From Takakia lepidozioides (lineage: Eukaryota > Streptophyta > Takakiopsida > Takakiales > Takakiaceae), in NCBI GenBank assembly GCA_030704615.1, contig CM060734.1:2664001-2728000 (forward strand): a DNA stretch of 64,000 nucleotides, written 5' to 3'. Made by a program: the position numbers and the translations under genes. Below, one piece after another: positions 32,309 through 45,532 of this stretch (position 1 is its first letter; every line of letters starts with the position of its first letter). Under the pieces are notes generated by a model. That model was not told the DNA's origin and made no database searches. It saw nothing but the letters and a program-made list of their open reading frames with translations.

Positions 32309-35300
32309 TTTATTATTACTGTTATTATTATTATTGTTATTTTATTTTTATTTATTTTTATTTATTTTTATTTATTTTTTAAAGGCGTAGGCCAATTAAT
32401 TTTTGGAGGGAAAAAATAAACCCTGAGTGATGCCATAAGGCAAAAACACATCGAAAAGGATGAGGGACAAGCCCAGACCAAAACAAGAGAGACTGCCTGA
32501 ATGGCAAATAATGTTGTGCGGATAAAGGCCCGTGCGATGGCTGATAGTCGACCATTGTCGACCATACTAGCCCGCCAGGTGATGATTGGTCGGACTAGAT
32601 TTCTGCTTGCTGTAACTAATACATAGCAAAGGACGTAAGGTAATGTAATTGCCAGCCTTACTGAGGTCTAGAGGAGACGGACTATGGAGCTCGGAGTTCG
32701 ATGGAGACGAAGGATGCTGCTCACAGTGAAGCTCGGCGGAGACTGAGGACGCTGCTCTCAGCTATCAAAATTCAACTTGACAAATTGGTTCCCTTTGACG
32801 TGCCTCCAGTTGACGTCTCGGTCGGAGAGTCAAGGAAACATGATGTTTCGATTTCTCCATTCCTGAGGTATTGAACTCCAGATGCACAACGAAGGGCGAG
32901 CAGATGATCCCGAAGGCGCTGTAGAGCTGATACGCAGCCTCTGGATGCTTGCAGACGTCTGCTGAGAATCTAATCCAAGCCTTACGTGCTTCAGTTTGGA
33001 TATCCAATAAAACCCCAATGAGCATAAGGGAGAGAATGGAGATGGAGTTGCCTAATGCCCAAGCGCATCTCGTTTTCCAGATGTGCCAAAGACCTGCAGC
33101 CCTGATTGTGTCAAAGACTGGGCACGTGGAGAATGCTTGCTTGGTGACTGGGTCGTAGTTGACGAGCACGTTAATTGGGCTCAAGGATGCGTGATTATGC
33201 CACTGGCTGAGAACAGGGTGGAGCAAGGGCCAGGCTTTTGAGGGGATGTTGCATTGAAATAGGCAATGCTCAAGGGGTGACTCCAAGCGAACAGCAAGTG
33301 CATAGCAAAGCCTCAGTGAACTGGAGCCATCTGCCTACTTTAAGAATTATCGTCGTCTCTAACGCGCGATCTGCTGCAGCGCAGGGGAGGGAGCAGCGCG
33401 GGAGGAGGGATCAGCTCAGCGCACCAGCGCGGGGGAGGGAGCAGTGCGGGAGGAGAGATCAGATCAGCGCACCAGCGCGTGGGGGAGGGAGCAGTGCGGG
33501 AGGAGGGATCAGATCAGCACACCAGCGCGTGGGGGAGGGAGCAGCGCAGCACAACGCGGGAGGAGGGATCAGATCAGCGCACCAGCACGTGGGGGAGGGA
33601 GCAGCGATAGCCGCGCGGGAGGAGGGATCAGATCAGCGCACCAGCGCGTGGGGGAGGGAGCAGCATTTTGCATTTTTTATTTTTATTTTCTTGGTTGGGT
33701 TTTCGCCACAGGAAGGCTGCGATTTTTGCAGGCCTCGATTTTGCCCAAATGCAAAGCCAGATCGTCTGCCAGTGTTCATCCTGAAAGCCATAGCTCTCCA
33801 TTTGTCATCCCATTTGGAGGAGAGCCCGGGTTTGGAGTTGAGGCACATGTATGCTTTTTTTGCAGTGTATTGGAGGAGCGTTGGTTTCCCATCCAGATTC
33901 CATGACCATTTGCGAGGGTCAAAGTTGTAAGAACATGAGCGGCGAGCCTCCAATCCACACAAAGGTGCTTCCACCCAGCCAACCTATGAGAGGAGACCCT
34001 GGTGGTTTGATAGGGTTCATGTTCTTTGAGTTTGAAGACCATTGGCAGATTCTGACTGGGGAGAAATTCCCCCCCGTGATGGTAACTGGGATAGCCTGTG
34101 CGAGCTGCAAGGTGTTTGTTTGTGTGCAGCAGTTCATAGTGAAGCCTTGAATTTGGGCACTGCTGCAATGAATAGTATAAATCACCTGTCGGGGTCTTGC
34201 TGAGCAAGTAATCCAAGTATCAGGAGCGGGAGGGAGCGGCCTTTGGTGCAGGATACGGAACCATTGATCAGGTATGGCTTGCTTGATTTCTGAGTAACCT
34301 GCATTCCCCCTTTTTGAGCCTACAATCAGGTTTATGTAGTCTTGGCACCAAAAGCTACTGCCTGACCATATGTTTCCTATCTGAGAGGTGCCCTGGTGAT
34401 CCCAGGCAGACCAGCGTTTTGGAGATCCACGATCCTCTTGGCTTTGGATGTTGGAATTGAGAAAGAGATGCTGGCGGATGACTTCCTCGTATGTTGAAGG
34501 TCCTGCTTTGATGAGGTGGGGTCTAAGTCTACCCCATGCCTTCCAAATGGATTTCCAGAGAGGAGTTCCTGGCTGTTTATATTTGACTCCGCTCACAATC
34601 CAACGCATTGAGTCTGACCAAAGGGCATTCTTAAGTGGGGAGCTCTGAAGGATGTGTCTTTGAACCAGAGGCCCCCACAATGATGAATGGGGGCCCAGCA
34701 TTCTTATGATCCACTTTCCTAAGAGAGCATCAATTTGATTTGCAGGATCCAGGATACCAAGACCTCCCATTTTTTTTGGATTGCATATTTGGGCCCACGA
34801 GATGGCAGGTCTGATGTATTGTGTGCTTGATGTGGCTCCCCAGATGAAGTTTCAAACGATTCTTTTGATTTCTTTCAAGAAGGTGGGACTCGGGCTCCAC
34901 ATGGATGCGAAGTACCAAATGCTTGCTAATATAACCTGATTAGCTACTAGGGCTCTTCCAATGAGGGTGAGGTGCCTGGAGCCCCAGAAGACGAGTTTGT
35001 GCTTTAGCTTGTCAATGATCGGACCTATCCTTTGTTCCTCAGACAGCTCAAAGCCGAAGGGGAAGCCAAGGAGTTTAGTAATTTCCCCATCCTTGAGCCA
35101 TTTTAGCCCCAGCTCATTGCCCCAAGTGGGGGAGATACCAATTTCTGATCTTGATCTGTCTCCAACAAGCAATGCCCCACTGTTTTGTCCCAGTTGACAT
35201 TGAAGCCTGATGCCAAACAGAATACGTTCAAGGTGGAGATGGCTTCTTTCAGGTTTGAGGAGTTTGCGTCGAGATAGAGAACTGTGTCAACAAACATAGA

Positions 35301-36215
35301 GGATCTGCATGTGGTTTTGGTCTGGGATTTTGAGTCCAGTGATATCTGAGTTGTTTTCCAATAGATGCCCCAGCGAATTAGCCACTATTAAAAATAAGAA
35401 CGGGGCCAGGGGGCATCCCTGGCGGGCCGAGCGCTGCAGCTGAAATGGAGAGGATAAGTATCCATTAACCAGAACTTTGCTGGAGGCATTTTTGAGGAGG
35501 ATTGATACCCAATTGTAGAAGTATGATGAAAGACCCACTTTCTGCATTGTAGACAGAAGTAGAGGCCACTCCACTTTGTCAAATGCTTTTTCAAATCCAG
35601 GAGAAGCATGGCGGTTGCGAGGTTGGAGTCTTTGGCAAAGGAGTGAGCTTCGTGAGCTAGCAATATGTTGTCTAGAATGAATCTTCCCTTGATATAGCAT
35701 CTCTGGCTCGATCAGATGAGTGAGGGCAATAGAGGCTGAAGGCGAAGGGCCAGAGTTTTTGCTATTATCTTGTAGGAGACATTCAACAGGGTGATTGGCC
35801 TATAGTTGGCTATGGATCGTCTGTCCCCTTTTTTGTATAGCAGCACAATAACCCCTTGTGTCATCTCTTTGGGCATTTCCTGCTCAGTTTTGATTGCGTT
35901 GGCCATATTGCAGAAGTCGGAGGATATGCATTGCCACATGAGTTTGTAAAACTCCACTGGCATGCCATCCTCTCCAGGGGCTTTTAGGCTTGACATGGAT
36001 TTGAGAGCCTTTCGCAGCTCTGACTCTGTGAAGGCCCCATCCAGTGATGCAGCCTCTTGGTGACTGATTTTCACCGGGTGAGATTGTATGCAACTGTTTA
36101 TGGCTTGCTGAATGGCTGGCGTTTGGGCTCTATCCTTAAACAAGGCTGGGAAGTGTTGTTTTGCGATGTCCGTGATCTTCTTTGGGGATGAGTGAGTGGT
36201 GCCCTGGCAAGAATA
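32309..36215 (-). pseudogene. L1-like LINE A, RT region with frameshifts
   Basis: Reading on the minus strand: 35712-36215 (KITDIAKQHFPALF, MSSLKAPGEDGMPVEFYK, GVIVLLYKKGDRRSIANYRP, ITLLNVSYKIIAKTLALRLQ), TGA, 35287-35700 (FEKAFDKVEWPLL motif A, QRSARQGCPLAPFLF motif B), a damaged FVDD box (35270-35300), 34852-35172 (LLGFPFGFELSEEQRIG, LTLIGRALVANQVILAS), 33919-34770 (MGGLGILDPANQIDALLG), and 32765-33710 (zf-RVT: WHIWKTRCAW). The sequence ends in ATTAATTTTTGGAGGG-type 3' sequence and (AATAAA)n tail (32310-32385, plus strand T-rich). At least four frameshifts and a stop make it dead. Endonuclease is missing. L1 clade by motif style. Confidence 0.85.
33345..33705 (+). repeat. GC-rich tandem repeat inserted in LINE A
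   Basis: Five units of 48-60 bp (about 33393-33665), each with GGGAGGAGGGATCAGATCAG, then CGCACCAGCGCGTG and GGGGAGGGAGCAG. The insertion splits the LINE frame between AKSRPAKIAAFLWR (33700-33745) and the remaining zf-RVT domain (below 33330). Because the unit is often near 3n, the plus strand stays open (REEGSDQRTSAWGREQ) without meaning. Confidence 0.8.
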
Positions 36216-37940
36216 GGACCGCCAACCCAGAGCGGGGGTGGGCGGCGCTCCGCCCTCCCACCATGATCTCGTCTATGTCTCAGCAAGGTTTTAGTTATAA
36301 CTATCTTTTTAGGGTTCCACCAAATCCCTAATCTCCTCGTCTTCCTAAGCTCTCCAAACTAGCGGTCCGGCTATTTACCAGTGTCTCTATATTTAACCAT
36401 GGCCGCCGCCATGGCCTCTGCTACCTCTCTATGTGCTCCCACGGGGCGTTCTCACGGCCTCACCCCTTGCTCTAGCAATGCTTCTTACTGCTGGGTCATA
36501 GCGCTTCTTTTGAGCTTCTGCTTGGTGTTTTTAGACTGGATTCCGCCAGCAAACAGCCACTATTCGACTCATGAGGTTTTCTGTTCTCCCTCAACGACTC
36601 TTGACTTCCCACCATCCTCTCTGGCCCCCAGAGAGTCCGTCTATCACTCCTCAACTAGCTCTTTACCATTCCACGTCTCATCATGTATATGCGGAGGCGT
36701 CTCAATTTTCCAAGGTTGTTTACAGATTCAATGATCTTACAATGAGCATGGCTCTCAGTTCCAAGACATGCAATTTGCTTCCCTGGGACAACTCATGGAA
36801 CGACGGTTGTCATAACACTTATTGTGATTCCACACAGTCTCTACGGGCTCTATTACAACAACATGGTACTGCAGCTGCCCCACCGCCCTACTCATACTGA
36901 GCTTACCAGGCGTCCGCGCTCTTCTGCAACTGCTCATCAGCTTTTTTGGCTTATTTCGATGATCAAAGGCGCTTTTCAGAGCAAGCTGGGGACGTTCTTG
37001 GAACTCCCATTTTACTACGACGACGACACTGCCTCAATTGATTTTGCGAAGTTTTCCAGTTTATAGTCTATGTTTCTTACTCCCGATATCAACCAAGTCG
37101 CCCTCCCACATAGTGCGTGGGGTTGTGTAGCTATGCACATCATCAGCACTACAGGATATCCGAATGACAAGCTACTCTCCTTAGAGCAGTGTTCACTCTA
37201 TAATATGACCACAGTTGGCAAATCCCAGCTCTTGACCTCAAAGTTGAAAAATATATATATATCCCATGGGCCACATTGCAAACTAGTGTACAAGAAATGC
37301 ATTTTTACCCCCCCCCCCAATTTGACATACAAAGGACCCCCAACATAATTTGGGGGGTTTGGGCTACAAATTCTTGAGTGCATGGTGTGAGTGCCCAGGA
37401 GTGTGAATATGTAGGGCATTCCCACAGGAAAAATAAAAAACCCCCCATTTTACCTTGGTCAAATCCTTTTTTGGGGGTGAAATTGGTGGCCATGTGAAAA
37501 AACAACATTATCATTTTGTTATAATACGCCAATTGCAACTTAACTTACAACATGGGTAAGTTACATGGGAAGTTATACATGTTACCTATAGGAAGTTATG
37601 GCCTCATCCATCCCAATATGTATGCTTTTTGGGCTGACCCACCAAAACGGTCGTCGTCGATTAAGGGTTAACACGTTCTCTCTTTCTTTTCCTTCTGATT
37701 GTGGAGGAGTGGAACAGTCTTTAGCGAGAGTTTGGCCCCGTGATACACTGAAATGCGTAGTTCAGAGCATCAAAAGATGCCTACCCCAATGTCTACGTAT
37801 CTGCGATTTGGAAGCTTGTGTTCGCTCATTGATATCGAGCTCTGTCGGTAGTGGATCATAAATGCAGCTCTGCATGTGATAACTCTGTAGACTGTGATAG
37901 GAGGGCAATTTGTGAGTGGTTAAATGTGTAGGGTAAGGAC
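36216..37940. other. Unassigned; decayed coding-like stretch
   Basis: Plus-strand 36399-36734 opens with GCCGCCGCCATGGCC context and reads MAAAMASATSLCAPTG then a hydrophobic segment (VIALLLSFCLVFLDW), but breaks; overlapping frames at 36571-36900 and 36824-37066 (LTRRPRSSATAHQLFWLIS, GAFQSKLGTFLELPFYY) suggest one frame-shifted ancestral protein I cannot name. 37300-37315 is a C-run. 37598-37861 is a short open frame with no motif. Confidence 0.3.
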
Positions 37941-38792
37941 CTCACGCAAGGGCTGTCACACGTTTAAGCCACTGGGAACGAGGGCACGGCAAGGTTCGGG
38001 TCCGATTTGGAGTGCACGGAACCTTACGGAGCGTTGTAGCGTGCACCGGTAGGGCATGGTTTTTGTGGTTTTTCTCTCTGACACGGAATTTTGCCGCTTC
38101 CGTGGCTGAGAGCGGCCCGGTGAAGCATCTTGGTTTACAGGCAGGCACATGCGACCTGGCGACCCGGTGCAAGTTGTTTCTGCGCAACCACCTCGACGTA
38201 TAACGGAAACGATACGTACACGTATTCTGGATACGTAGAGGCGACTCGATCCACCGTTCAATCGGTGGCACGGCCGTCAGATCGTAGATTTCCAGCGACG
38301 CTACCTGTAATGTACGGCGTATACCACGTCAGCCGTGGGATTCTCGATCGGAGGGTTGTGAGGGGCTGTCGAGGCGGCGCGGGAATCTGTACTTGGAGAG
38401 GAGCCCGCCCGTATTTTGAATTGGCGGGCTTTCCGAGCTGTTAGCGCCAGCTAAACTGCGTTTGCTTGCGTGGCGGGATTCCGGGCGTGGGATCTAGATC
38501 CGACGGCGAGGGTGCGGTGTGGGTTCACCTAGAATGTCAGAGCAGCAAACGTTCTTATCTCTGGCGCTCTGGACTGCTGCTGCTCACTCTGCTCCTCGTC
38601 TCTTCTACATCTCCCTCGTCCTCTCACTCCTCTCTCTCAAAGCTTCGTCCTGTGAGTCTGCGCCTTGGCGGTGCAGAGGAAGGAGAGCGGTGGTTGTAGT
38701 TGTCGTGTTGGAATCTTTTGTACGTAGGTGGTTGTGCACTTGATTCGTCTGCATTTTCGTGGCTTGTTGTGGTTTGATTTAGTCTCGTCAAG
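37941..38792 (+). promoter_or_regulatory. Upstream region of the beta-tubulin gene
   Basis: CpG-rich compared with its surroundings, as is usual for a housekeeping promoter. An ACGT-type bZIP-like element lies in CCACGTCAGCCGTGG (38324-38338), itself an imperfect palindrome. A pyrimidine-rich stretch (38570-38645, CTCTGCTCCTCGTCTC...) looks like the transcription start and leader. I see no convincing TATA box. Exact start site not determinable. Confidence 0.45.
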
Positions 38793-40442
<1,650 letters not shown>

Positions 40443-41045
40443 ATGACACTCCATGTGCAGGGCATGTGTTATTATTTAGATGTGTAAACAGTACTGTCTG
40501 TTTCACTCTTCGAAAGTAGTTACTAGGTCGTTTGATACAGACAATGTTTCACTCTCTAATACTTCAATTATCTTCTATTGGCAATTTTGTTGAATATAAA
40601 TTCATGTGGTCATACTGGTCACTGTAGTGAACAATTGCATTGAGTAGTGGTCTGGTTGATGTGATCGACCCATGTTAAAGTAGCCTAAGGAGGTTGTGCA
40701 ATGTGGGAAAGCAAAGCCTGGTGTTGTAAAAGGCTGGTTTTCCATGCATTTTGCCTTATGCAGCTTTCATTCTGTCCTTTTTCCTGACTGGGTGCAGAGA
40801 GTCTCCTTTCCTCTGGGTACCAAATTCAAGCATTAAGCAACAAGCAACCTGACAGTTAGTGGCAAACACAAATTCACTAAACACAAACACACTAAAGCCA
40901 ATTCTTTTTATCCATGCCTGACAACATCCCAGAAGCCCAGTGGGACTTACAATTACCACCCCTATCTATATGGTATTTAGTGTATGAGAATACTTGTGGT
41001 CCCAAGGTAGAGTAGATGGATAAGTGTGGCGATGATGCTTCTCGA
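40443..41045 (+). other. Beta-tubulin 3' untranslated region and spacer
   Basis: AT-rich, no open frame of interest. The 3' UTR probably ends within the first 200 bases, near an AATATAAA-like word (about 40593), but the polyadenylation site cannot be fixed. Confidence 0.5.
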
Positions 41046-41175
41046 ATGTTAGACAAATGAACTTCTGATCTACAGTGTCGTGACACTGTTCATGCAGGGA
41101 GATTATTTTGACAATGTTAGACAAATGAACTACTGATCTACAGACACTGCCCTTGCAGGGAGATTATCTTTGACA
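41046..41175 (+). repeat. Tandem duplication of about 65 bp
   Basis: ATGTTAGACAAATGAACT, CTGATCTACAG and TTGCAGGGAGATTAT-like words occur in the same order at 41046-41113 and 41114-41175. The left copy carries a small palindrome (GTGTCGTGACAC). Confidence 0.75.
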
Positions 41176-41404
41176 TTACACTGCACCATCTGTGATACAA
41201 GTACAACAGAGATACAGTGCTCTCCTCTTTGTCCCCTGTAAGGCACATCCATTGAAGGAAATGAAGAACCAGGACAGTAGCAAAATGAGGTTTTGTTTGA
41301 TCAACTGGTTGCAGTATGAATGGCTTGATTCTGTGTTCAACTTAGGGAACTATAAGCCTTGGATGGTGGAAACTGAGATACTCTCAACCAAGCTTTGAGT
41401 ATTT

Positions 41405-42735
41405 GTCCGAGGGTCTCATTTGACTAAGAGCTACTTCGCCTCGCGGCTAATGCCTCCTTTGGGGGGTGGGCCTTACAAAGAAAACAGGTGTCCAGGGGAC
41501 ACCGGATAACCAGGGGGTAGCGGTACCTAGGGTACCCTAGGGAACCTGGGGTATCGAAGAGGGATTGGATTCGAGTTGTCGTTAGTTGTGAGGGAACGAA
41601 GCGCGGTGAGGTGTATAGCTTAAAGCATTTGTGGATCGGGGGATAAGGATATGAAGGTTTTTGTGCAGAGCGGTTATACTGGCGTTATGGATACCACCTC
41701 TAGTACCGGCTATGATGACTGATAGGGGTCCGATGTGCCAACCGTGCTGGCGGATAGCGAGGATGAGGGGGGCATGTTTTTGTCGTTTGTCTAAGGTGGA
41801 GGAGGCTAGGTATCGGTCACGACAGTATGTGAATTCAACAAAGTGAATGATGGGATTCGGGGATGGAGAAGTGGGTAGGGGGGCATTGATGGGTAAATCT
41901 TGGACAAGTAGGATGTCAGGGCAGAGTCGGGAGGGGGCAGGTGCAGGGTGAACGTAGACAAATACACGGGAGGAGCCAGTGGGGGACAGGGGGTCTGCCT
42001 TGGTTGATGAGTGAGAACCATCTGGTTTCAAGGTGGTTCATGAGAAGTTTATGAATGTGCTAGACTGCGTGGTTACGGCGAGTAATGCGGAGGCCATGTA
42101 TAATGGGGTGAGTACACTGACTGAGAAGGTGGGGCCAGGTGTCGTGTTCTTGATGTGTATGTGAGCATAGTGGGCAGTTGGGGGATGGAAATAGGCGTGG
42201 CCAGAAAATGTGCTTGCGTTAGTGGCCCATGCATTGAGCGTAACGGAATTTGAGTGTTTGTTGGATTTGCGCGTCAATGACAGCCTTGGTGTGCCAGAAG
42301 TAATTTGATAACTTATGGTGAAGCACAGTTGTGTCCATTTTTGGATATGGACCTTGGTGTGGCTAGTAGATGCTAGGGCTTGTTTATTTGCTTCACGGGT
42401 GAGGATGGTCTGCAGGTTACGTATTGGCCTGGTAATCGGGGGTTCTGGGACGGGATGTATTAGCCAAAATGGGTGGGTATGAGCAATATGAATAGGGTCG
42501 ACCATGGGTGGAGATGCTGATATGTTCTAGCTGCGGCTGGTGTCAATAATCTTCTTGATCTACTTTGGAGGAAAGCTCGTGCCTTCGCAACAAACCTGCT
42601 ACTATCCACTTCTTCAGGATAATGATTGGACAGAGTATGATGAAAGATCTTCTTGGTAGAGAATGAAGCAAATGTTCTAAATGTTTGGAATGGACGATCA
42701 TTTTTTATATTGGAGTGAGTGGGAGGGTTCATTTT
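41405..42735 (-). pseudogene. 3' end of a LINE with C-terminal endonuclease-like domain
   Basis: On the minus strand, in three frames: AVIDAQIQQTLKFRYAQCMG (near 42270), FPSPNCPLCSHTHQEHDTWP (CCHC knuckle, near 42180), HGLRITRRNHAV, and FVEFTYCRDRYLASS / RQKHAPLILAIRQHGWHIGP (41700-41850) resembling the V(E/D)V..Y.D..K..KY.PL...L...GW core of restriction-like endonuclease domains of R2/NeSL/Dualen-type elements. The usual Lys after the catalytic Glu is Thr here. The 3' end (41405-41560, plus view) has small inverted repeats (GGTACCTAGGGTACC). No RT in the window. Clade assignment is tentative. Confidence 0.6.
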
Positions 42736-44370
42736 GCACCTTCATTTTTATTGGAAGTTCTTTGTGGTAGATATTGTCTATGTGCTTGTGTTTACGAGAG
42801 AGCATAGCCTCCATTCAATGATTGAAAAGGGAGCACCATGTGCAAAAGAGGTTAAAAGCATGCATACTTGTTGTTATTGGCCCACTTTTTGTAGGGCGGA
42901 GGTCGCCATGCTTATAATTGCTCACAATGCTCTTTGGTGACAGCTCAGGGACAACCTTTCTTTTAAGGTATTTATTGGCTTTGTCCCTTCGGGGCAAAGA
43001 CTTTGCATCATGTTGAAGTCAATGGAGAAAATGTGGTCAACAGACCTTAACACCGTGTCAAGAGTATGATTGGTCTAAAAAAACTCTTATGTATAAACCA
43101 CGTGGCAACTTGTCAAAATGAACAGAGCCTCTCGCGGTTTGCGGCTTGTTTACATTGTGGCACGAGTGGCATCCACGAGAACCTTAGAGGAGCCGTATGG
43201 CGCTAGTACAAAATACAGAGTCGAAACATGTGGGGGTAATATGAGATGTTGAATGGGTGTTGGGCGAATGAACCCAAAACATAGTCAGAAGGTCCTAAAC
43301 TTGCTGACATGTGTCCTTTCATCCCCAAAAAATGGAATAAGTGACCTCTACCACCCTTTTTATTTTCATCCTCCTCTGCAGTCACCCTTTTGCCCTTCTC
43401 CGCGGCCACCTTTTTTATATTTTTGAACTTTATCATCCAAACCACCTTACTATCGAAAAAATACTGAGGTATTGGGATTTGAACATCCAATGAACATCAA
43501 TGGAGTCCTCTACCGCTAAGTCAACCATACACGCCATGCTTAATTTCTACTGCAAATTCTATGTATATAGAGTATTTACCAGTGTTGGTATGGTATCACG
43601 TTTAGGACATACCAAACTGGTCAGTTTCATACCGGTCTTGCCTATATAATGGTGGATGTAATTTTTCTAGATACTGATATGAGTATGAGTATCATGACCA
43701 CAATACCCGCTGGTATGATATACCAATTTTGGTATCATTCCAAAGCCATCTTGACTTACAAGTTTATCAAATATCAAGTGAAAACAAATACAATAAATAT
43801 AAAGTAAATATAAATAAGTACATATATGTACACATAAATTAGTATAGTAGACATACCAAAGTAGATGAGGAAGACGGCGGGGGGTATTGGTATTGTGGCT
43901 GGTATGAGAAAATGGATACCAGCCTGGTCTGGTATGTGACCTGGTATTCTCCCAACTAATACCAGACTGGTCCGGTATCTAATACCAGTGCATATACCGG
44001 TGCATATACTAGTCCTTCACCTATATACCAAACCCAACACTTGTATTTACATATATATGTATACAGGAAAATGGGCTGCATAGCTGGCTCCACGTCCTCC
44101 CACCCACTCGGAATGGGGCGATGTCCTGCAGATAGTCGGTGGGATCTGGCTCATCGGTTATAAAATGCCTCCGTTCAATATGGCGACAGGTGCCTCCCTC
44201 TTACAGCCCCTATGGCGAATGATGGGCCCACCAAATCGGTTTTTGTCGGAATCCTTGAATTTTTAAACCTCATTTCCCTTAGCCCCTGTCGCCAAGACCC
44301 GCGCGAGGTCGCGAGGTCGATGACCTTTTACACAAACATATTTTAACGTCTCCAAATCTGAAAATCAAGG
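42736..44370. other. No gene; GGTAT/ATACC palindrome-rich patch
   Basis: 43575-44030 is dense in GGTAT and ATACC words (for example ATACCAGACTGGTCCGGTAT, 43961-43980), making many small inverted repeats separated by AT-rich DNA. The remaining sequence shows no open frame or motif. Confidence 0.5.
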
Positions 44371-45088
44371 GTCTGGTTGTGGAAGACACCATTTCTAGCA
44401 TCTGGCCGCTCAACCACTCCAGTTCATTCAACCCTCTCTCCTGCCACATGTCTCTCGACAACCAGTCCGAAGAATTTTGTTTCAAGCTGGCCCCTTTTGG
44501 CTTCGGGGCATCCCATGGGGCGAATCTCCCTCACGGTCGCCTTCTCATTCAGTACCTTAGATGTGATGCCTTGGCTGATGGATTGGGTGCAAAGTCCAAC
44601 ACAGATGTTAGTGTTGTTTTCCATGCAGTACTTGGTGGAGAGAGTCCCAACCCTACATTTTGAAGACCGTGCTCATGTACTGTGCGCCGCTGGAGATGCT
44701 CTAAAGGAGCCCAGCCACATGGTACACAATCCTATGTTGCCATGGATGACACTGTCACCAAGCAGTTTGCATGACTTAGTACATGGATGAATATAGGAAG
44801 AAAAGTGGACGGAAACCGGTGCCGGTATTGGAGATAGGCCTCAGTCCAATACGTACTTTCCTCGTACATTCAGACATTTTTTCAATTAAAAAAAATAAAC
44901 CGAAGGAATTCCATGACAGACTACAAGTATCAATGATTGAAGATGCCATCATTAACTGTTGTCCCCACATGAATGAGAACGGACACGAATACATGAATAC
45001 CGTTGCCATTATTTATCACAAAGATTACCAAACGGATTCATTTCAACTTTCGTTCAGAAACCGATTTCTCGTATATCTGCACAGTTAA
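44371..45088 (+). other. Unassigned open frames
   Basis: Two overlapping plus frames at 44377-44790 and 44379-44663 (SIWPLNHSSSFNPLSCHMSL, FCFKLAPFGFGASHGANLPH) are followed by 44783-45088 (MDEYRKKSGRKPVPVLEIGL, NKPKEFHDRLQVSMIEDAI). The composition of the last looks protein-like. They could be one gene with frameshifts or two exons. I recognise no family. Confidence 0.3.
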
Positions 45089-45532
45089 TGGTGGAGGGCA
45101 GCTAGGTCATGAGCCCAGCCCCATGAGCCTGGGAGCTTGGCTCACGTTTCAGGCACTAAGTGTGAGCCTAGGCTCACGCTTGGTAAGTGTGAGCCTAGGG
45201 TTTAGGGTCTATTAGAAACATCACCTATTCCCGTGGAACAGGGGGCCTATTCCCGCTGGAACAGACAACATCTTGAACTGCACAGCACAATATGAGAATG
45301 CAGGAGCACTTTTGCGGCAGGAACGACAGCACAATCCATGCATATGCAATGAAAGGAGATGACCATGCAATACATGAGTTGCATAGGACCGGCACAGGAG
45401 TGAGTGATTGAATGAAGACATGCACTGAATTACGAGTATGTTTTTGCTTCATTGTTACTCAATTTCCGCGCAAAGTATGACATGCAAACAAGCACCAAGG
45501 GGCATTGCACCAAACACTCTCCATGATTCTAC
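45089..45532. other. No gene seen
   Basis: Includes a perfect palindrome TGAGCCTAGGCTCA (about 45160-45175) with repeated GTGAGCCTAGG words, and a short repeat CCTATTCCCG.TGGAACAG (45224-45262). Nothing else. Confidence 0.4.

Noticed and set aside
33444-33930. Plus-strand Arg/Gln-rich proteins
   Set aside because: They are translations of the GC-rich tandem repeat and of antisense LINE sequence.
36399-36734. Membrane or signal-peptide protein gene
   Set aside because: A good start context and one hydrophobic stretch, but the frame ends quickly, continues only in shifted frames and shows no splice sites I could trust.
37300-37320. Poly(C) run as a functional signal
   Set aside because: Several C- or G-runs occur (20608, 37307, 45828, 48098); they look like simple-sequence slippage, with no shared context.
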